Part shown: positions 44,537-53,498 of the stretch, piece after piece
Layout of the letters: each line of letters opens with the position of its first letter
Numbering within the stretch: position 1 is the stretch's first letter
Assembly: GCA_021770825.1 (NCBI GenBank)
Contig: JAETQD010000007.1
Coordinates: forward strand, 62,001-126,000
Source: Clostridium sp.
GTDB lineage: Bacteria > Bacillota > Clostridia > Lachnospirales > Lachnospiraceae
Length of the DNA: 64,000 bases
Reading direction: 5' to 3'
Translations under genes and position numbers: made by a program
Notes under the pieces: model-generated
What the model was told of the DNA's origin: nothing
Databases searched by the model: none
What the model saw: the letters and a program-made list of their open reading frames with translations, nothing else

Positions 44537-46516
44537 CTAAGCTTTCAGATATTTTTCAAACCAGTTCATCATCTCTTCCATTCTCCGCACCCGGTGTCTG
44601 GGTTTTCCGGAGCGGGACAGTTCGTGGTTTTCACCGTGGAACAGGCACATTCTGGCCTCCACGCCGAAATATTTCAGTGCTGAGAACATCTGGAGGGCAT
44701 CGCCCATGTAGCAGCGGTAGTCCTCGTCCGACTGGATGAAGAGCGTGGGAGTTTTTGCTTTATTTGCGTATTTTAACGGAGAGCAAATCCACATCCGTTC
44801 CGGATTGGTCCAGGGATCTCCGGCGGTTTCCTGTAAGTCGAAGGAATAGCCGATATCGGCAGTCATGCTGAGAGAAATCCAGTTGGAAATACTCCTCTGG
44901 GATACGGCTGCCGCAAAGCGGTCCGTATTTCCCACGGCCCAGTTGGCCATGAAGCCGCCATAGCTTCCGCCCATGATTCCAAGACGTTTTTCATCCATCT
45001 GCGGATACCGTTTCAGCACCTCGTCCGTAAAAGCCAGGCAGTTTTCAAAGTCAACGGTGCCGTACCGCCCCGCCAGGTCTGCAAAAGCATTGCCCCGTCC
45101 GTCGCTTCCCACCGGGTTTGTGAAGAAGACAAAATACCCGGCGTTGGCAAACACCTGGCTTTCATGGAAAAATACAGGCCCGAAGGTGGCCCGCGGGCCG
45201 CCGTGAACCGTCAAGATTCCCGGATATTTCTTTTCCGGGTCAAAACCGGCCGGCTTCATCACATAGCCGTCCAGCTCCACATCCTTATAGGTGAATGTGA
45301 ATTCCTCCACCGGGCAGACGGCTCTCTCCCTCAAAAGTTCATCGTTAAAGGAGGTAAGCTTTCTTTCCTCCGTCCCGTCATAGCAGTAGAGCTCTGTTAA
45401 TCCCATGTCCCGGATGGCACTGTAATAGAGGATTCCATGGTTTACATCCAGGGTATGTACGCTTCCCTGCCTGTCCACCAGCGTCTCAAGGGTTCCGTTT
45501 TCATCAAAGGAGCGGATGACGCTCTGCTTTCTTAAGGTGGAAATAAAATAAATCCTGTCTTCATCATGGACGATTCCCGCACCGTCTGCAAATTTGCAGT
45601 CACTGCAGATGGAATTGTGGACGCTGGCATCGTATTTTACTACCTCTTTCATGGCCCCGTTCTCCATCACATAGAGATTGGGATTTTCATTGAGTCCATA
45701 GGTCTTCATATCCGAAGCCAGAATCATAACCTTTCCTTTTAACACACAGGCATAGTCAATCCGCATGGTATCCTGTTCCAGCAGAGTCTTTCTGGTTTCT
45801 TCCAAAAGGCTGTACTGGTAAAGGCCCGGCATCCGGCTCTTGATATCCATATAGCGGTTTCCTGTAAAGAGCACCTGTCCGTCCTCCACCCAGAAATCCT
45901 CCACGGTCTCATAGTCCTGTGTAATGATTTTAAGATCGCCGTTGTTTCTGTCGTAAACAGCCAGCCGGTTTCTCTTTTTGTTCACAACACCCTGGCCGTT
46001 GGCCCAGAACGGAAGCTCATCGAAAACCTCATAATCCTTTTCTTCCTTCCATTCCTTCAAGGCCTTCTTTCTGGCCTCCTCTCCCATTCCGGCCAGATCC
46101 GGCTTGGAATAATCGTATTTAAGGCTCATGACCAGTCTGTGTCCTGCTGCCTTTGTCTTTGTCACCGTAAACGGCACTGCAAAAGCAAACTGCGCCTCGC
46201 CTCCATAGATGTTGATGGTATAAAAGCAGGTCCAGTCCTCCCCGTTTTTTATGCGGTCCGCATATTCCTTTTCCCTGTTGGAGGAAAACAGAATGGTCTC
46301 CTCGTCCAGCCAAAGAAAGGCCCGCTCCCTGTTCCCGTTTGTAAGTTTTCTGCACTGACCGGATGGAAGCTCCATCACCCACAGGCAGGAATCATAGCAG
46401 TTATCGGTTCCGTTGGCATGGACCACAGCAAAGGCCCCATGGGTTCCGTCTGGCGATGTCACCATTCCGGTCGGATAATGGTAATTCATAAAATCCCTGA
46501 TATCAATGTTCTTCAT
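44537..46516 (-). CDS. S9-family prolyl oligopeptidase/acylaminoacyl peptidase
   Basis: A 659-residue serine peptidase. The N-terminal beta-propeller (about 1-395) gates the active site, and the C-terminal alpha/beta hydrolase has nucleophile motif GGSYGG (Ser518), Asp599 in DEDYR and His631 in ENHELS. S9 enzymes cut short peptides or N-acyl aminoacyl bonds; no signal peptide is seen, so it is probably cytoplasmic. The ATG at 46516 follows GAGGGGAG; a longer reading to 46609 overlaps the Hsp70 gene. It closes the operon with the HscC and TPR genes, suggesting peptide clean-up linked to a chaperone. Confidence 0.9.
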   Translation of the reverse strand: MKNIDIRDFMNYHYPTGMVTSPDGTHGAFAVVHANGTDNCYDSCLWVMELPSGQCRKLTNGNRERAFLWLDEETILFSSNREKEYADRIKNGEDWTCFYTINIYGGEAQFAFAVPFTVTKTKAAGHRLVMSLKYDYSKPDLAGMGEEARKKALKEWKEEKDYEVFDELPFWANGQGVVNKKRNRLAVYDRNNGDLKIITQDYETVEDFWVEDGQVLFTGNRYMDIKSRMPGLYQYSLLEETRKTLLEQDTMRIDYACVLKGKVMILASDMKTYGLNENPNLYVMENGAMKEVVKYDASVHNSICSDCKFADGAGIVHDEDRIYFISTLRKQSVIRSFDENGTLETLVDRQGSVHTLDVNHGILYYSAIRDMGLTELYCYDGTEERKLTSFNDELLRERAVCPVEEFTFTYKDVELDGYVMKPAGFDPEKKYPGILTVHGGPRATFGPVFFHESQVFANAGYFVFFTNPVGSDGRGNAFADLAGRYGTVDFENCLAFTDEVLKRYPQMDEKRLGIMGGSYGGFMANWAVGNTDRFAAAVSQRSISNWISLSMTADIGYSFDLQETAGDPWTNPERMWICSPLKYANKAKTPTLFIQSDEDYRCYMGDALQMFSALKYFGVEARMCLFHGENHELSRSGKPRHRVRRMEEMMNWFEKYLKA

Positions 46517-46541
46517 TGTAAACCGCTCCCCTCTTTGTCCC

Positions 46542-48230
46542 TTATTCTTCCATCTTCTCCAGGAACTTTTTAAATTCCTCTTTTGCTCTCTCGATCTCCC
46601 CGTTGTCATAGGAGTTTAAAGCCTTTTCAAATTTCCGGATGGCCGCCTCGGCGAAAAACCTGTCATCGCCGATGCTCTCCTCATAAATTCGCTCTCCTCT
46701 GAGCAGCAGATACTTGTTTTCCTCCCTGTCCCTGGGATGAATCTTTAAGTAGGACAGGGTTTTTAACCGTTCCTCGATTTCCTCCTGGGTCATGTCCACA
46801 TCCCGGCCCAGGAAGACCTTTTTCATGACTTTCTGGGTGGAAACCACCTTCACTTCCACCTCCAAAATGGAGTTGATGTCATAGGTGTAGGTCACGTCCA
46901 CCGACTCCTCTCCGGCTTTTGCGGGAGGAATGTCGATCAAAAGCTCCCCCAGGGACAGATTATTGGCCGCAAACCGACTCTCCCCCTGGAGCACATTGAC
47001 ACGGATTTTTTTCTGGTTGTCCCGGACCGTGTAAAGCCGCTCTGTGCGGCTGGCCGGAATCACCGTATTTCTGTCGATGATGGGGCAGAACACGCCGTCC
47101 TCAAAGCGGTTGTTTTCCCATTCCCGCACCACCTCCGTGCCGAGGGTAAAGGGACAAACGTCCGTTAAGATCACCTCTTTGATGGCGTCCTTTCTCTCCT
47201 TCATGGCTCCCTGGATGGCGGCGCCCAGGGCCACGGCCTCATCCGGATTGATATCGATATCCGGCAGCATTTTAAACAGCTTGCTGACGAAGCGGCGGAT
47301 CACCGGACTCTTGGTGGCGCCGCCCACCAAAACCACCTTATCGATGTCAGAAAGACGGATATGGGCATCGGAAAGACTCCGCTTTACGGGCTTTCGGATC
47401 CGCTCCAAAAGCTCTGCACAGGCCTCCTCATATTTGGGAAGCTCCACATCCATCTCATAAAGCTTTTCTCCCACCTTGCAGCGCATTTTAGACACCCGGC
47501 TTTCAGAAAAGCCCAGCTTGCAGAGATCGGCCTGTTTGTGGATATGGCGCAGGGTTTTCTCGTCCATGGACAGACGGTCCAGCTCCGTAAATTTATCAAA
47601 AAACATGGTTTCCAGCACGGCCGTGAAATCTTCTCCGCCAAGGAAATTATCTCCTGCCACGGCCCGCACCTCTAAAATTGTATCGAAAAGCTCCAGAATG
47701 GACACATCAAAGGTTCCGCCTCCCAGGTCAAACACCAGGAATCTGGCCCTGTCCTTTTTCTGATACAGGCCATAGGCGATGGCAGCGGCCGTGGGCTCGC
47801 TGATGATGCGCTCCACCGTAAGCCCGGCCAGCTCTCCGGCCCGCTTGGTGGCACGTCTTCTGGCATCGTCAAAATAGGCCGGGACACTGATGACCGCTTC
47901 CGTCACCTCTTCCCCGAGAAAGGCCTCGGCGTCCTCCTTTAATGCCCGCAGAACCAGTGCGGAAAGCTCCTCCGCCAGAAAAGTCTTATGGAGCAGCTTA
48001 AACTGCTTTTTGCTTCCCATGTCACGCTTAAAGACGCTGGCAGCGCTGTCCGGATACAGAAGCATCCGCTCTCTGGCCAGCTCCCCCACGTAAACCTGTT
48101 CCTCCTCGTCGATGCTGACCACCGACGGCGTTAAGTTTTTCCCGAGCCGGTTGGGGATAATCTTCGGCCCGTCCTCTGTAAAATATGCCACCAGACTGTT
48201 GGTGGTTCCCAAATCAATTCCTACAATCAT
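46542..48230 (-). CDS. hscC: HscC-type Hsp70 chaperone
   Basis: A 562-residue Hsp70. The ATPase domain has MIVGIDLGTTNSLVAYF, VISVPAYFDDARRRATKRA, FLVFDLGGGTFDVSIL and VLVGGATKSP. The substrate-binding domain (about 375-470) has the beta-sandwich with FTLGTEVV and INSILEVEVKV, and the lid is a short helical tail, so the protein is shorter than DnaK (about 610-640). This fits the HscC branch, which works with dedicated J-proteins rather than DnaJ. It starts two bases after the TPR/J gene, with the S9 peptidase downstream. Confidence 0.87.
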   Translation of the reverse strand: MIVGIDLGTTNSLVAYFTEDGPKIIPNRLGKNLTPSVVSIDEEEQVYVGELARERMLLYPDSAASVFKRDMGSKKQFKLLHKTFLAEELSALVLRALKEDAEAFLGEEVTEAVISVPAYFDDARRRATKRAGELAGLTVERIISEPTAAAIAYGLYQKKDRARFLVFDLGGGTFDVSILELFDTILEVRAVAGDNFLGGEDFTAVLETMFFDKFTELDRLSMDEKTLRHIHKQADLCKLGFSESRVSKMRCKVGEKLYEMDVELPKYEEACAELLERIRKPVKRSLSDAHIRLSDIDKVVLVGGATKSPVIRRFVSKLFKMLPDIDINPDEAVALGAAIQGAMKERKDAIKEVILTDVCPFTLGTEVVREWENNRFEDGVFCPIIDRNTVIPASRTERLYTVRDNQKKIRVNVLQGESRFAANNLSLGELLIDIPPAKAGEESVDVTYTYDINSILEVEVKVVSTQKVMKKVFLGRDVDMTQEEIEERLKTLSYLKIHPRDREENKYLLLRGERIYEESIGDDRFFAEAAIRKFEKALNSYDNGEIERAKEEFKKFLEKMEE

Positions 48231-48232
48231 GT

Positions 48233-51200
48233 TTATCTCCTGGTTTTTTTCTCCATTTCTTTTATGGAAACCCTTAATTTAATGCTGTGATCATTCAGTT
48301 TACAGCCCTCCCGGAAACACTCCAGCGCCTTCTCGTAATCTCCGACGGCTTCATAGTAATATCCTAAAAACAGCCAGCTCTCATAGCAGCCCGGACGGCG
48401 GCACTGTCTGCATCTGGTACAGGCTCTCATGTCCTCAAACATCCGGAGGCCTTTTTCGGTCTCTCCCAAAGCCACGTAAATCCAGCCATGACGCATCAGT
48501 CTGGCAGGACGGTATTCTCCATAATTTAAATAGTCTTCTTCCGTGGCCCATTTGGACTTTTTAAAATGTTCCAGAGATTCCTGGGCGTGAATCTTTGCCT
48601 CTTTTTTATCTCCCATCCGGAAATACAGCTCTGCTAACTCCCATTCGATTTCATGGAGCTCTTTTTCCCTGTCTTCCACCCGCAGGGCCTTTTTGAACAT
48701 GATGGCTGCCATTTTGTAGTTACGCTCATAGTCCATGTAAAAGTTTGCCAGGGTCTGGTAGCGGTCTGACCGTACGGCATTGTTTTTTGCCGCCCGGATT
48801 CCCTCCTGCAGTATACCGACAGCCTCTTTTCTCTTTCCCTGAAGGAAATATACATCGGAGACGTTATCATAGTAATCATCGTCACCGGGCACCATTTCCA
48901 GGTATTCCAGCGCTTTGCCATACTGGCCCAGATAGGTGTAAAGAAGTCCGATTTCCACCCGGAAGGAATCCCGGTCAGGGAACATCTCCAAATCCTTTTC
49001 GTAACACTCAATGGCCTTTTGATACTCTCCCATGCCCTCGTAGCAGTCCGCCATATTGCTGTACGGAAGGACGCTCTTTGAGCCATTTTCCATACACCTT
49101 ACGGCCTCCTCAAGGCACTGGATGGCTGTTTCAAACTGGCCCATATACTTATAGCAGCAGCCCATATTGTTGTTGGAGGCCCAGTCATTGGGCTCATATT
49201 CCAGGGCCTTTTTAAAGTCACGGATGGCCGGTTCAAAATCAAAGGCAGCCATGTAAAGGCGTCCCCGCTCCACCAGGTAATAGCAGTTTTCCCTGGCCGC
49301 GATCTGACGGTTCAAATAGTCTAAGGCCGTTTCAAAATCCTGCTTTTTGAAATGGGCCGTGTACCTGGCTTTATAGTAATTGGCCAGACGCTCGCAGGCA
49401 TCCCGGTAGCCCTCTTTTAATTCCAGGGTCTTTTCAAAATCCTCTTTGGCAAGCTGGTTCATGTCCAGGGCCTCATAGCAGACACCCCTGTTATAGTAGA
49501 CGGAAGGAGAATCCGCGTAGTCCTCCTCGGCCGTTGTGTATTCCTTGATGGCCTTCTTATATTCTTTTTTGTCCAGATAAATATGACCGTTGATCAAGTG
49601 GTACTGCATCCGGTCAGGATTCTGGTTTATGGCAATGGCCAGGTGTTCCTGGGCCGTGTCATAGTCATTATTGTCCCAGTGAAGAAGGGCAATCTCAAAC
49701 TCCACCTCGGACTTGTCCTCAATATCGGTTTCCCCTATTTCCTCCTGAAGCTCTTTTAAAATGGCAAAGGGGCGCTCCCGTTCTTCCTTACTGCCTGCCA
49801 GGTTTCTTAAGATTTTTGCCTCGTACAGCTTCATATTGGGCGAAAAATCCACCTGGTTCTCCCTGGCCCTGTCCATGACGCCCTTGGCATCTTCAAACTG
49901 GTCATAGAAAAAGAACACCTCTGCCGCCAGAAGATATGGCTTATAGTATCCGTTATAGATTCCGATGGCGTTATAGTAATCGTCCACCACCTGCTGGCCC
50001 TTTCTCAGCTCAAAGGCCGCTTCCTGGCGCTGGAGATAGGACGGATAATACTGGGAATCCTCCGAAAGAATCTGGTCACAGATATCGATACACGGTTCAT
50101 ACTTTTTATCGGCAAACAGAATCTGCGCCTTGTACTGCATGCTGGAAATCCGGTCACTGGCATCTTTCGCAGCCTGGATGGCAGAATCCACATAGGAAAG
50201 AGCCTGTTCAAACTCCTTCAATTCCAGGTAACATCCGCTTATGATATATCTGGCCTGGAACTCCCTGGAACGGCGCTTTTTATTTTCCTCCGTACCGTCG
50301 TCCGGGGTCTCTAAAATCAGCTCCAGCCATCTTTTTAAATGGGGCAGAGCTCTCTCATACTGTTCATCCTTATAAAGAAGCCGTCCAAACAGGTTCACAT
50401 AGGAATACTCTTCGCCTGCGGTGGAATCCTCCGGCTCCAGGAGGGCGATGGCATCCTTTACCTGGTCGTTCTGGAACAGACACCAGCCAAGATCGGTCAA
50501 ATCCTCCATCCGGTCCTTCTCCGTTTCGTATTCCCCGGAAAGTTTTTTCTCATACTGGGCAATTAAAGCCTCATTGGCCGTCTTCATATAGCCGAGAATG
50601 GTTTCATCCTCACCGTTTTTATTGAGGAGCTCGATCATCAGGTCCTTGGCATCCCCATACTTTTCTTCATGGAGCAGATACCTGATCTTTCCTGTTTTGG
50701 CCATGTAATGGTCCGGCACATCCGATAGAATTCTCTCCCAGACGGCATTTGCTCCCTCCAGGTCCCCTCCGGCCCATTTGGCTTCACCGCAGTAGATCAG
50801 GACATAGTAGTTCTCTCCGTATTCCTCTTCCAGACGCCCGGCCAAGGCAAGGGCCTCATCCAGTCTCTTTTCTTCCATGAAAATACGCAGACGTTCCGTG
50901 TCCTCAAAGGGATGGTAGAGTCCAAAGGCCTTTAAATCCGAAAGGGCCGCCTCTGCTCCCTCAAACTGGCGCCTGTCAAGCTGGCGTTTTACATTCAGAT
51001 AATTTCTTATGTAGGCATCCACATCTGCCTTTTTCCGGTCCAGAACCCGAAACAGGCTGTAATCGATGAATTCCTTATTTTCCATATAATAGATGATATA
51101 GTCCAGGAAATCCACTGGAAACTTCTGGCTTAAGACTTCCCGGTCCGCACGAATCTGAAAGGTATCGTCGATCAGCCTGAAAATCTCCTGGGGCAGATTT

Positions 51201-51565
51201 ATGTGGTCCATCAGATAGGCCAAAAGGGCTTCCCTGGTCTCCAGAGAGGTATCCAAATCCTCGCAGAGGGGATCGGAAAGCAGCTCCTCCCATTCTTCCC
51301 TGTCACATCTTGTATCGATGTCCTCATAGACCTGGGCCACCCGGTCCACCCAGAGATCTGTTTCTGTCTTTTCCTTTTCTTCCCCCTCTTCCACCTTTCT
51401 GGAAAGGGCCACGGCCTCCTCATAGGCCTCTCTCAGACGTTTAAACCCCTCGGGATCATCCTCGGGATTGGTCTTCTTTAACAGATTCATATAAGCCATT
51501 TTAATGGCCTGCTCATCTTTTGTTTCCTCGATTCCAAGGATATGAAATACCATCTGTTTTTCCAT
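48233..51565 (-). CDS. Giant TPR protein with a degenerate N-terminal J-domain
   Basis: A 1110-residue protein. Residues 5-50 look like a J-domain helix pair (FHILGIEETKDEQAIKMAYM then FKRLREAYEEA), but the HPD loop reads NPE (KTNPEDDPEGF), so normal Hsp70 stimulation is doubtful. The rest is about twenty tetratricopeptide-type helix pairs, with clear units such as AIKEYTTAEEDYADSPSVYYNRGVCYEALDM near 680 and others at about 780-1000. A cysteine-rich spot near 1060 reads CTRCRQCRRPGC. TPRs bind peptides or partner proteins, so it is a likely scaffold for the HscC encoded next. Confidence 0.85.
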   Translation of the reverse strand: MEKQMVFHILGIEETKDEQAIKMAYMNLLKKTNPEDDPEGFKRLREAYEEAVALSRKVEEGEEKEKTETDLWVDRVAQVYEDIDTRCDREEWEELLSDPLCEDLDTSLETREALLAYLMDHINLPQEIFRLIDDTFQIRADREVLSQKFPVDFLDYIIYYMENKEFIDYSLFRVLDRKKADVDAYIRNYLNVKRQLDRRQFEGAEAALSDLKAFGLYHPFEDTERLRIFMEEKRLDEALALAGRLEEEYGENYYVLIYCGEAKWAGGDLEGANAVWERILSDVPDHYMAKTGKIRYLLHEEKYGDAKDLMIELLNKNGEDETILGYMKTANEALIAQYEKKLSGEYETEKDRMEDLTDLGWCLFQNDQVKDAIALLEPEDSTAGEEYSYVNLFGRLLYKDEQYERALPHLKRWLELILETPDDGTEENKKRRSREFQARYIISGCYLELKEFEQALSYVDSAIQAAKDASDRISSMQYKAQILFADKKYEPCIDICDQILSEDSQYYPSYLQRQEAAFELRKGQQVVDDYYNAIGIYNGYYKPYLLAAEVFFFYDQFEDAKGVMDRARENQVDFSPNMKLYEAKILRNLAGSKEERERPFAILKELQEEIGETDIEDKSEVEFEIALLHWDNNDYDTAQEHLAIAINQNPDRMQYHLINGHIYLDKKEYKKAIKEYTTAEEDYADSPSVYYNRGVCYEALDMNQLAKEDFEKTLELKEGYRDACERLANYYKARYTAHFKKQDFETALDYLNRQIAARENCYYLVERGRLYMAAFDFEPAIRDFKKALEYEPNDWASNNNMGCCYKYMGQFETAIQCLEEAVRCMENGSKSVLPYSNMADCYEGMGEYQKAIECYEKDLEMFPDRDSFRVEIGLLYTYLGQYGKALEYLEMVPGDDDYYDNVSDVYFLQGKRKEAVGILQEGIRAAKNNAVRSDRYQTLANFYMDYERNYKMAAIMFKKALRVEDREKELHEIEWELAELYFRMGDKKEAKIHAQESLEHFKKSKWATEEDYLNYGEYRPARLMRHGWIYVALGETEKGLRMFEDMRACTRCRQCRRPGCYESWLFLGYYYEAVGDYEKALECFREGCKLNDHSIKLRVSIKEMEKKTRR

Positions 51566-52873
51566 TTAATTTCCTCCCGTCGTCTGAAGTACGGCTTCAA
51601 TATTTTTCTTTATCTTATTGGAGAGGCTGGCATATAAAATCAGTTCGTCCTCCTCAAATCCGGAAAATTTGGCTTTTTCATAGTCGCTCTGGGCGGCGGC
51701 CAGATCGGAGAGAATGGGCTCCGCTTTGGAAAGCAGGGTGATGTTTACCTGCTCTTCCACCTTAATAATTTCCCGCATTCCCAGCTTCTGCAGTGCAATC
51801 ACGATGCGGCTGCGGGACATGTTGGTGACATCAGAAAGTCCCTTCAGGGATTTCACCCGCGGCCTCTGGCTCAAATATAAAAGCAGGCTGATTTCCGGCA
51901 GGGCCAGATCGTATTTGATGGCCACCGGTTCCAGATAATGGGACAAAAGCTTTCTGTCCCGGTAGGCATCCATGAGAATTCCTTCACTTTCCAGCGCCTC
52001 CCGGTTTACGGTGCTCCTCTCATCTCCCAGCTTTTTGGAGCCCGGGAAAATGGACAGGGGAACGATTCCGTCTCCGGCCGCATCCACTAAAAAGCGGTAA
52101 ACGGACAGCCTGTTTTTCTCGTAATCTTCTTCTGTCAGCACGGATTTGTAGAAATCATGGTAATAAGAAAACACCATGCTTTTCATTTTTATGGTCTTTG
52201 TTAAGCTTAAGCCCTGGCTTGCCAGGGAACCCTTTGTCTTCACATAATAGTAAACGGGAATATGGAGGGCGTAGATGGTTTTTGCATGGCGGATATATTC
52301 CAGATTGAACATGAAATCCTCACACCAGCTTATGGACTTATCCATCCTGAGTTTCTTTTCCTCCACCAGAGCCCGGCGAAACAGCTTGTTCCATAAAACT
52401 CCGTAATAAAAGTCTGCCGGCTTTTCCATCATAAATCCGGCAAATTCCTCCCGGGTGAGAAGTCCCCCCGGTTCAATATCCCCCTTATGGGAAACCCGGT
52501 CTCCCACCACCCGGTAGAAGTCGGAAATCACCATATCGCAGTGATTTTCCTCGGCGGCCCGGACCATGAGGTTTGTGGCATCGGGGCTTAGCCAGTCGTC
52601 GCTGTCCAAAAACTGGAGATAGGTTCCGGAGGCCTTGTCAAGGGCCAGATTTCTCGTGTCGGAAACCCCTGTATTTTCTTTATGGATTGCACAGACCCTT
52701 GGGTCCTTTTTTGCATATTCATCACAAATCAAGCCGCTGGAATCGGTGCTTCCATCGTCCACCAGCAGCAGTTCAAATTCCCTATATGCCTGATTCAACA
52801 CGCTGTCCACACAGCGTCTTATGGTTTTTTCCGCATTGTATACTGGAATGATGATACTGACCATTGGATTCAT
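51566..52873 (-). CDS. Glycosyltransferase family 2 fused to a MarR-like DNA-binding domain
   Basis: A 435-residue protein with two unlike halves. Residues about 4-230 are a GT-A glycosyltransferase, with VSIIIPVYNAEKTIRRCVDSVL, LLVDDGSTDSSG and the metal-binding DSDD motif near 92. Residues about 315-435 read as a complete winged-helix MarR-like unit: dimer helix (VAIKYDLALPEISLLLYL), helix-turn-helix (LKGLSDVTNMSRSRIVIALQKLG), wing (EEQVNITLL) and the closing helices (KAEPILSDLAAAQ, then SNKIKKNIEAVL). It is the first gene of the operon; its stop abuts the TPR start. The ATG at 52873 follows GAAGGAG. Reading of both domains is by eye. Confidence 0.75.
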   Translation of the reverse strand: MNPMVSIIIPVYNAEKTIRRCVDSVLNQAYREFELLLVDDGSTDSSGLICDEYAKKDPRVCAIHKENTGVSDTRNLALDKASGTYLQFLDSDDWLSPDATNLMVRAAEENHCDMVISDFYRVVGDRVSHKGDIEPGGLLTREEFAGFMMEKPADFYYGVLWNKLFRRALVEEKKLRMDKSISWCEDFMFNLEYIRHAKTIYALHIPVYYYVKTKGSLASQGLSLTKTIKMKSMVFSYYHDFYKSVLTEEDYEKNRLSVYRFLVDAAGDGIVPLSIFPGSKKLGDERSTVNREALESEGILMDAYRDRKLLSHYLEPVAIKYDLALPEISLLLYLSQRPRVKSLKGLSDVTNMSRSRIVIALQKLGMREIIKVEEQVNITLLSKAEPILSDLAAAQSDYEKAKFSGFEEDELILYASLSNKIKKNIEAVLQTTGGN

Positions 52874-52906
52874 AACTTCCATTCTCCTTCACAACACACT
52901 AGGTTA

Positions 52907-52936
52907 AGTATACACAAAAGCACTTCCTTCTGTCAA
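52907..52936 (-). promoter_or_regulatory. Sigma-A promoter of the glycosyltransferase-MarR/TPR/HscC/S9 operon
   Basis: Minus strand: TTGACA, 18-base spacer, TATACT, about 30 bases ahead of the start. The -35 is embedded in the palindrome at 52929-52945. Confidence 0.75.
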
Positions 52937-52945
52937 TATGACAGA
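52929..52945. promoter_or_regulatory. Perfect 7-3-7 palindrome over the -35 box (operator candidate)
   Basis: TCTGTCA-ATA-TGACAGA is an exact inverted repeat covering the -35 element. Position and size fit a MarR-type operator; the operon's first protein carries a MarR-like domain. The regulator itself is inferred. Confidence 0.55.
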
Positions 52946-53046
52946 CGATTTCTCCCGATTCCCTTTTGTCCGGTCCCCCATCTCCCCCAAAACCAGCCAT
53001 GCAATCCCTGCATCACTATTATGTAAGAATCAGAAAAAAGCAAAAC

Positions 53047-53084
53047 AAAAAAGCGTACAGCCCTTGTAGCTACACGCTTTTCGC
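53047..53084 (-). terminator. Terminator of the tRNA cluster
   Basis: Minus-strand RNA AAAAGCGT pairs with ACGCTTTT around a weaker inner stem and is followed by a T-run, downstream of tRNA-Thr. Confidence 0.7.
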
Positions 53085-53107
53085 TCTTCTATCCAATTAA
53101 AGAATCA

Positions 53108-53180
<73 letters not shown>

Positions 53181-53222
53181 ACTTAGTAAAAATGCTGCTG
53201 CATCATACCATGCAGCAGCAAG

Positions 53223-53294
53223 TGACCTGTCCGGGAATCGAACCCGGGTTTACGCCGTGAGAGGGCGTCGTCTTGACCGCTTGACCAACAGGCC
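53223..53294 (-). tRNA. tRNA-Glu(CTC)
   Basis: Acceptor GGCCTGT/ACAGGTC with one wobble pair, anticodon stem ACGCC/GGCGT, loop CTCTCAC and anticodon CTC, normal T loop TTCGATT. CCA is not encoded. Confidence 0.92.
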
Positions 53295-53302
53295 TTGAGG
53301 CA

Positions 53303-53376
53303 TCGAGGCGACAAGATTCGAACTTGCGACCTCTGCGTCCCGAACGCAGCGCTCTACCAAACTGAGCCACGCCTCG
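53303..53376 (-). tRNA. tRNA-Pro(CGG)
   Basis: Acceptor CGAGGCG/CGCCTCG, anticodon stem CTGCG/CGCAG with loop TTCGGGA, anticodon CGG, T loop TTCGAAT. It is the first gene of the three-tRNA transcript. CCA is not encoded. Confidence 0.93.
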
Positions 53377-53388
53377 ATTACGTTTGGT

Positions 53389-53417
53389 AGTATAATATAA
53401 AAAGCAAAAAATGTCAA
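53389..53417 (-). promoter_or_regulatory. Sigma-A promoter of the tRNA cluster
   Basis: Minus strand: perfect TTGACA, 17-base spacer, TATACT, about 13 bases upstream of tRNA-Pro. Confidence 0.82.
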
Positions 53418-53460
53418 TGGTATTTTTCAATTTTTTTAATACAATTTAATAAATTTACCA

Positions 53461-53486
53461 GGCGCCTGGTTTTCACCCCAGGCGCC
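53461..53486 (-). terminator. Hairpin ending the copper operon
   Basis: GGCGCCTGG and CCAGGCGCC are exact complements with an eight-base loop. It sits just after the small copper-chaperone gene. The T-run is better on the plus strand, so it may act in both directions. Confidence 0.62.
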
Positions 53487-53498
53487 CTTTTTCTTTCC

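Noticed and set aside
53203-53430. Minus-strand ORF across the tRNA genes
   Set aside because: It covers tRNA-Glu and tRNA-Pro and its translation is simply the tRNA sequence; no gene there.
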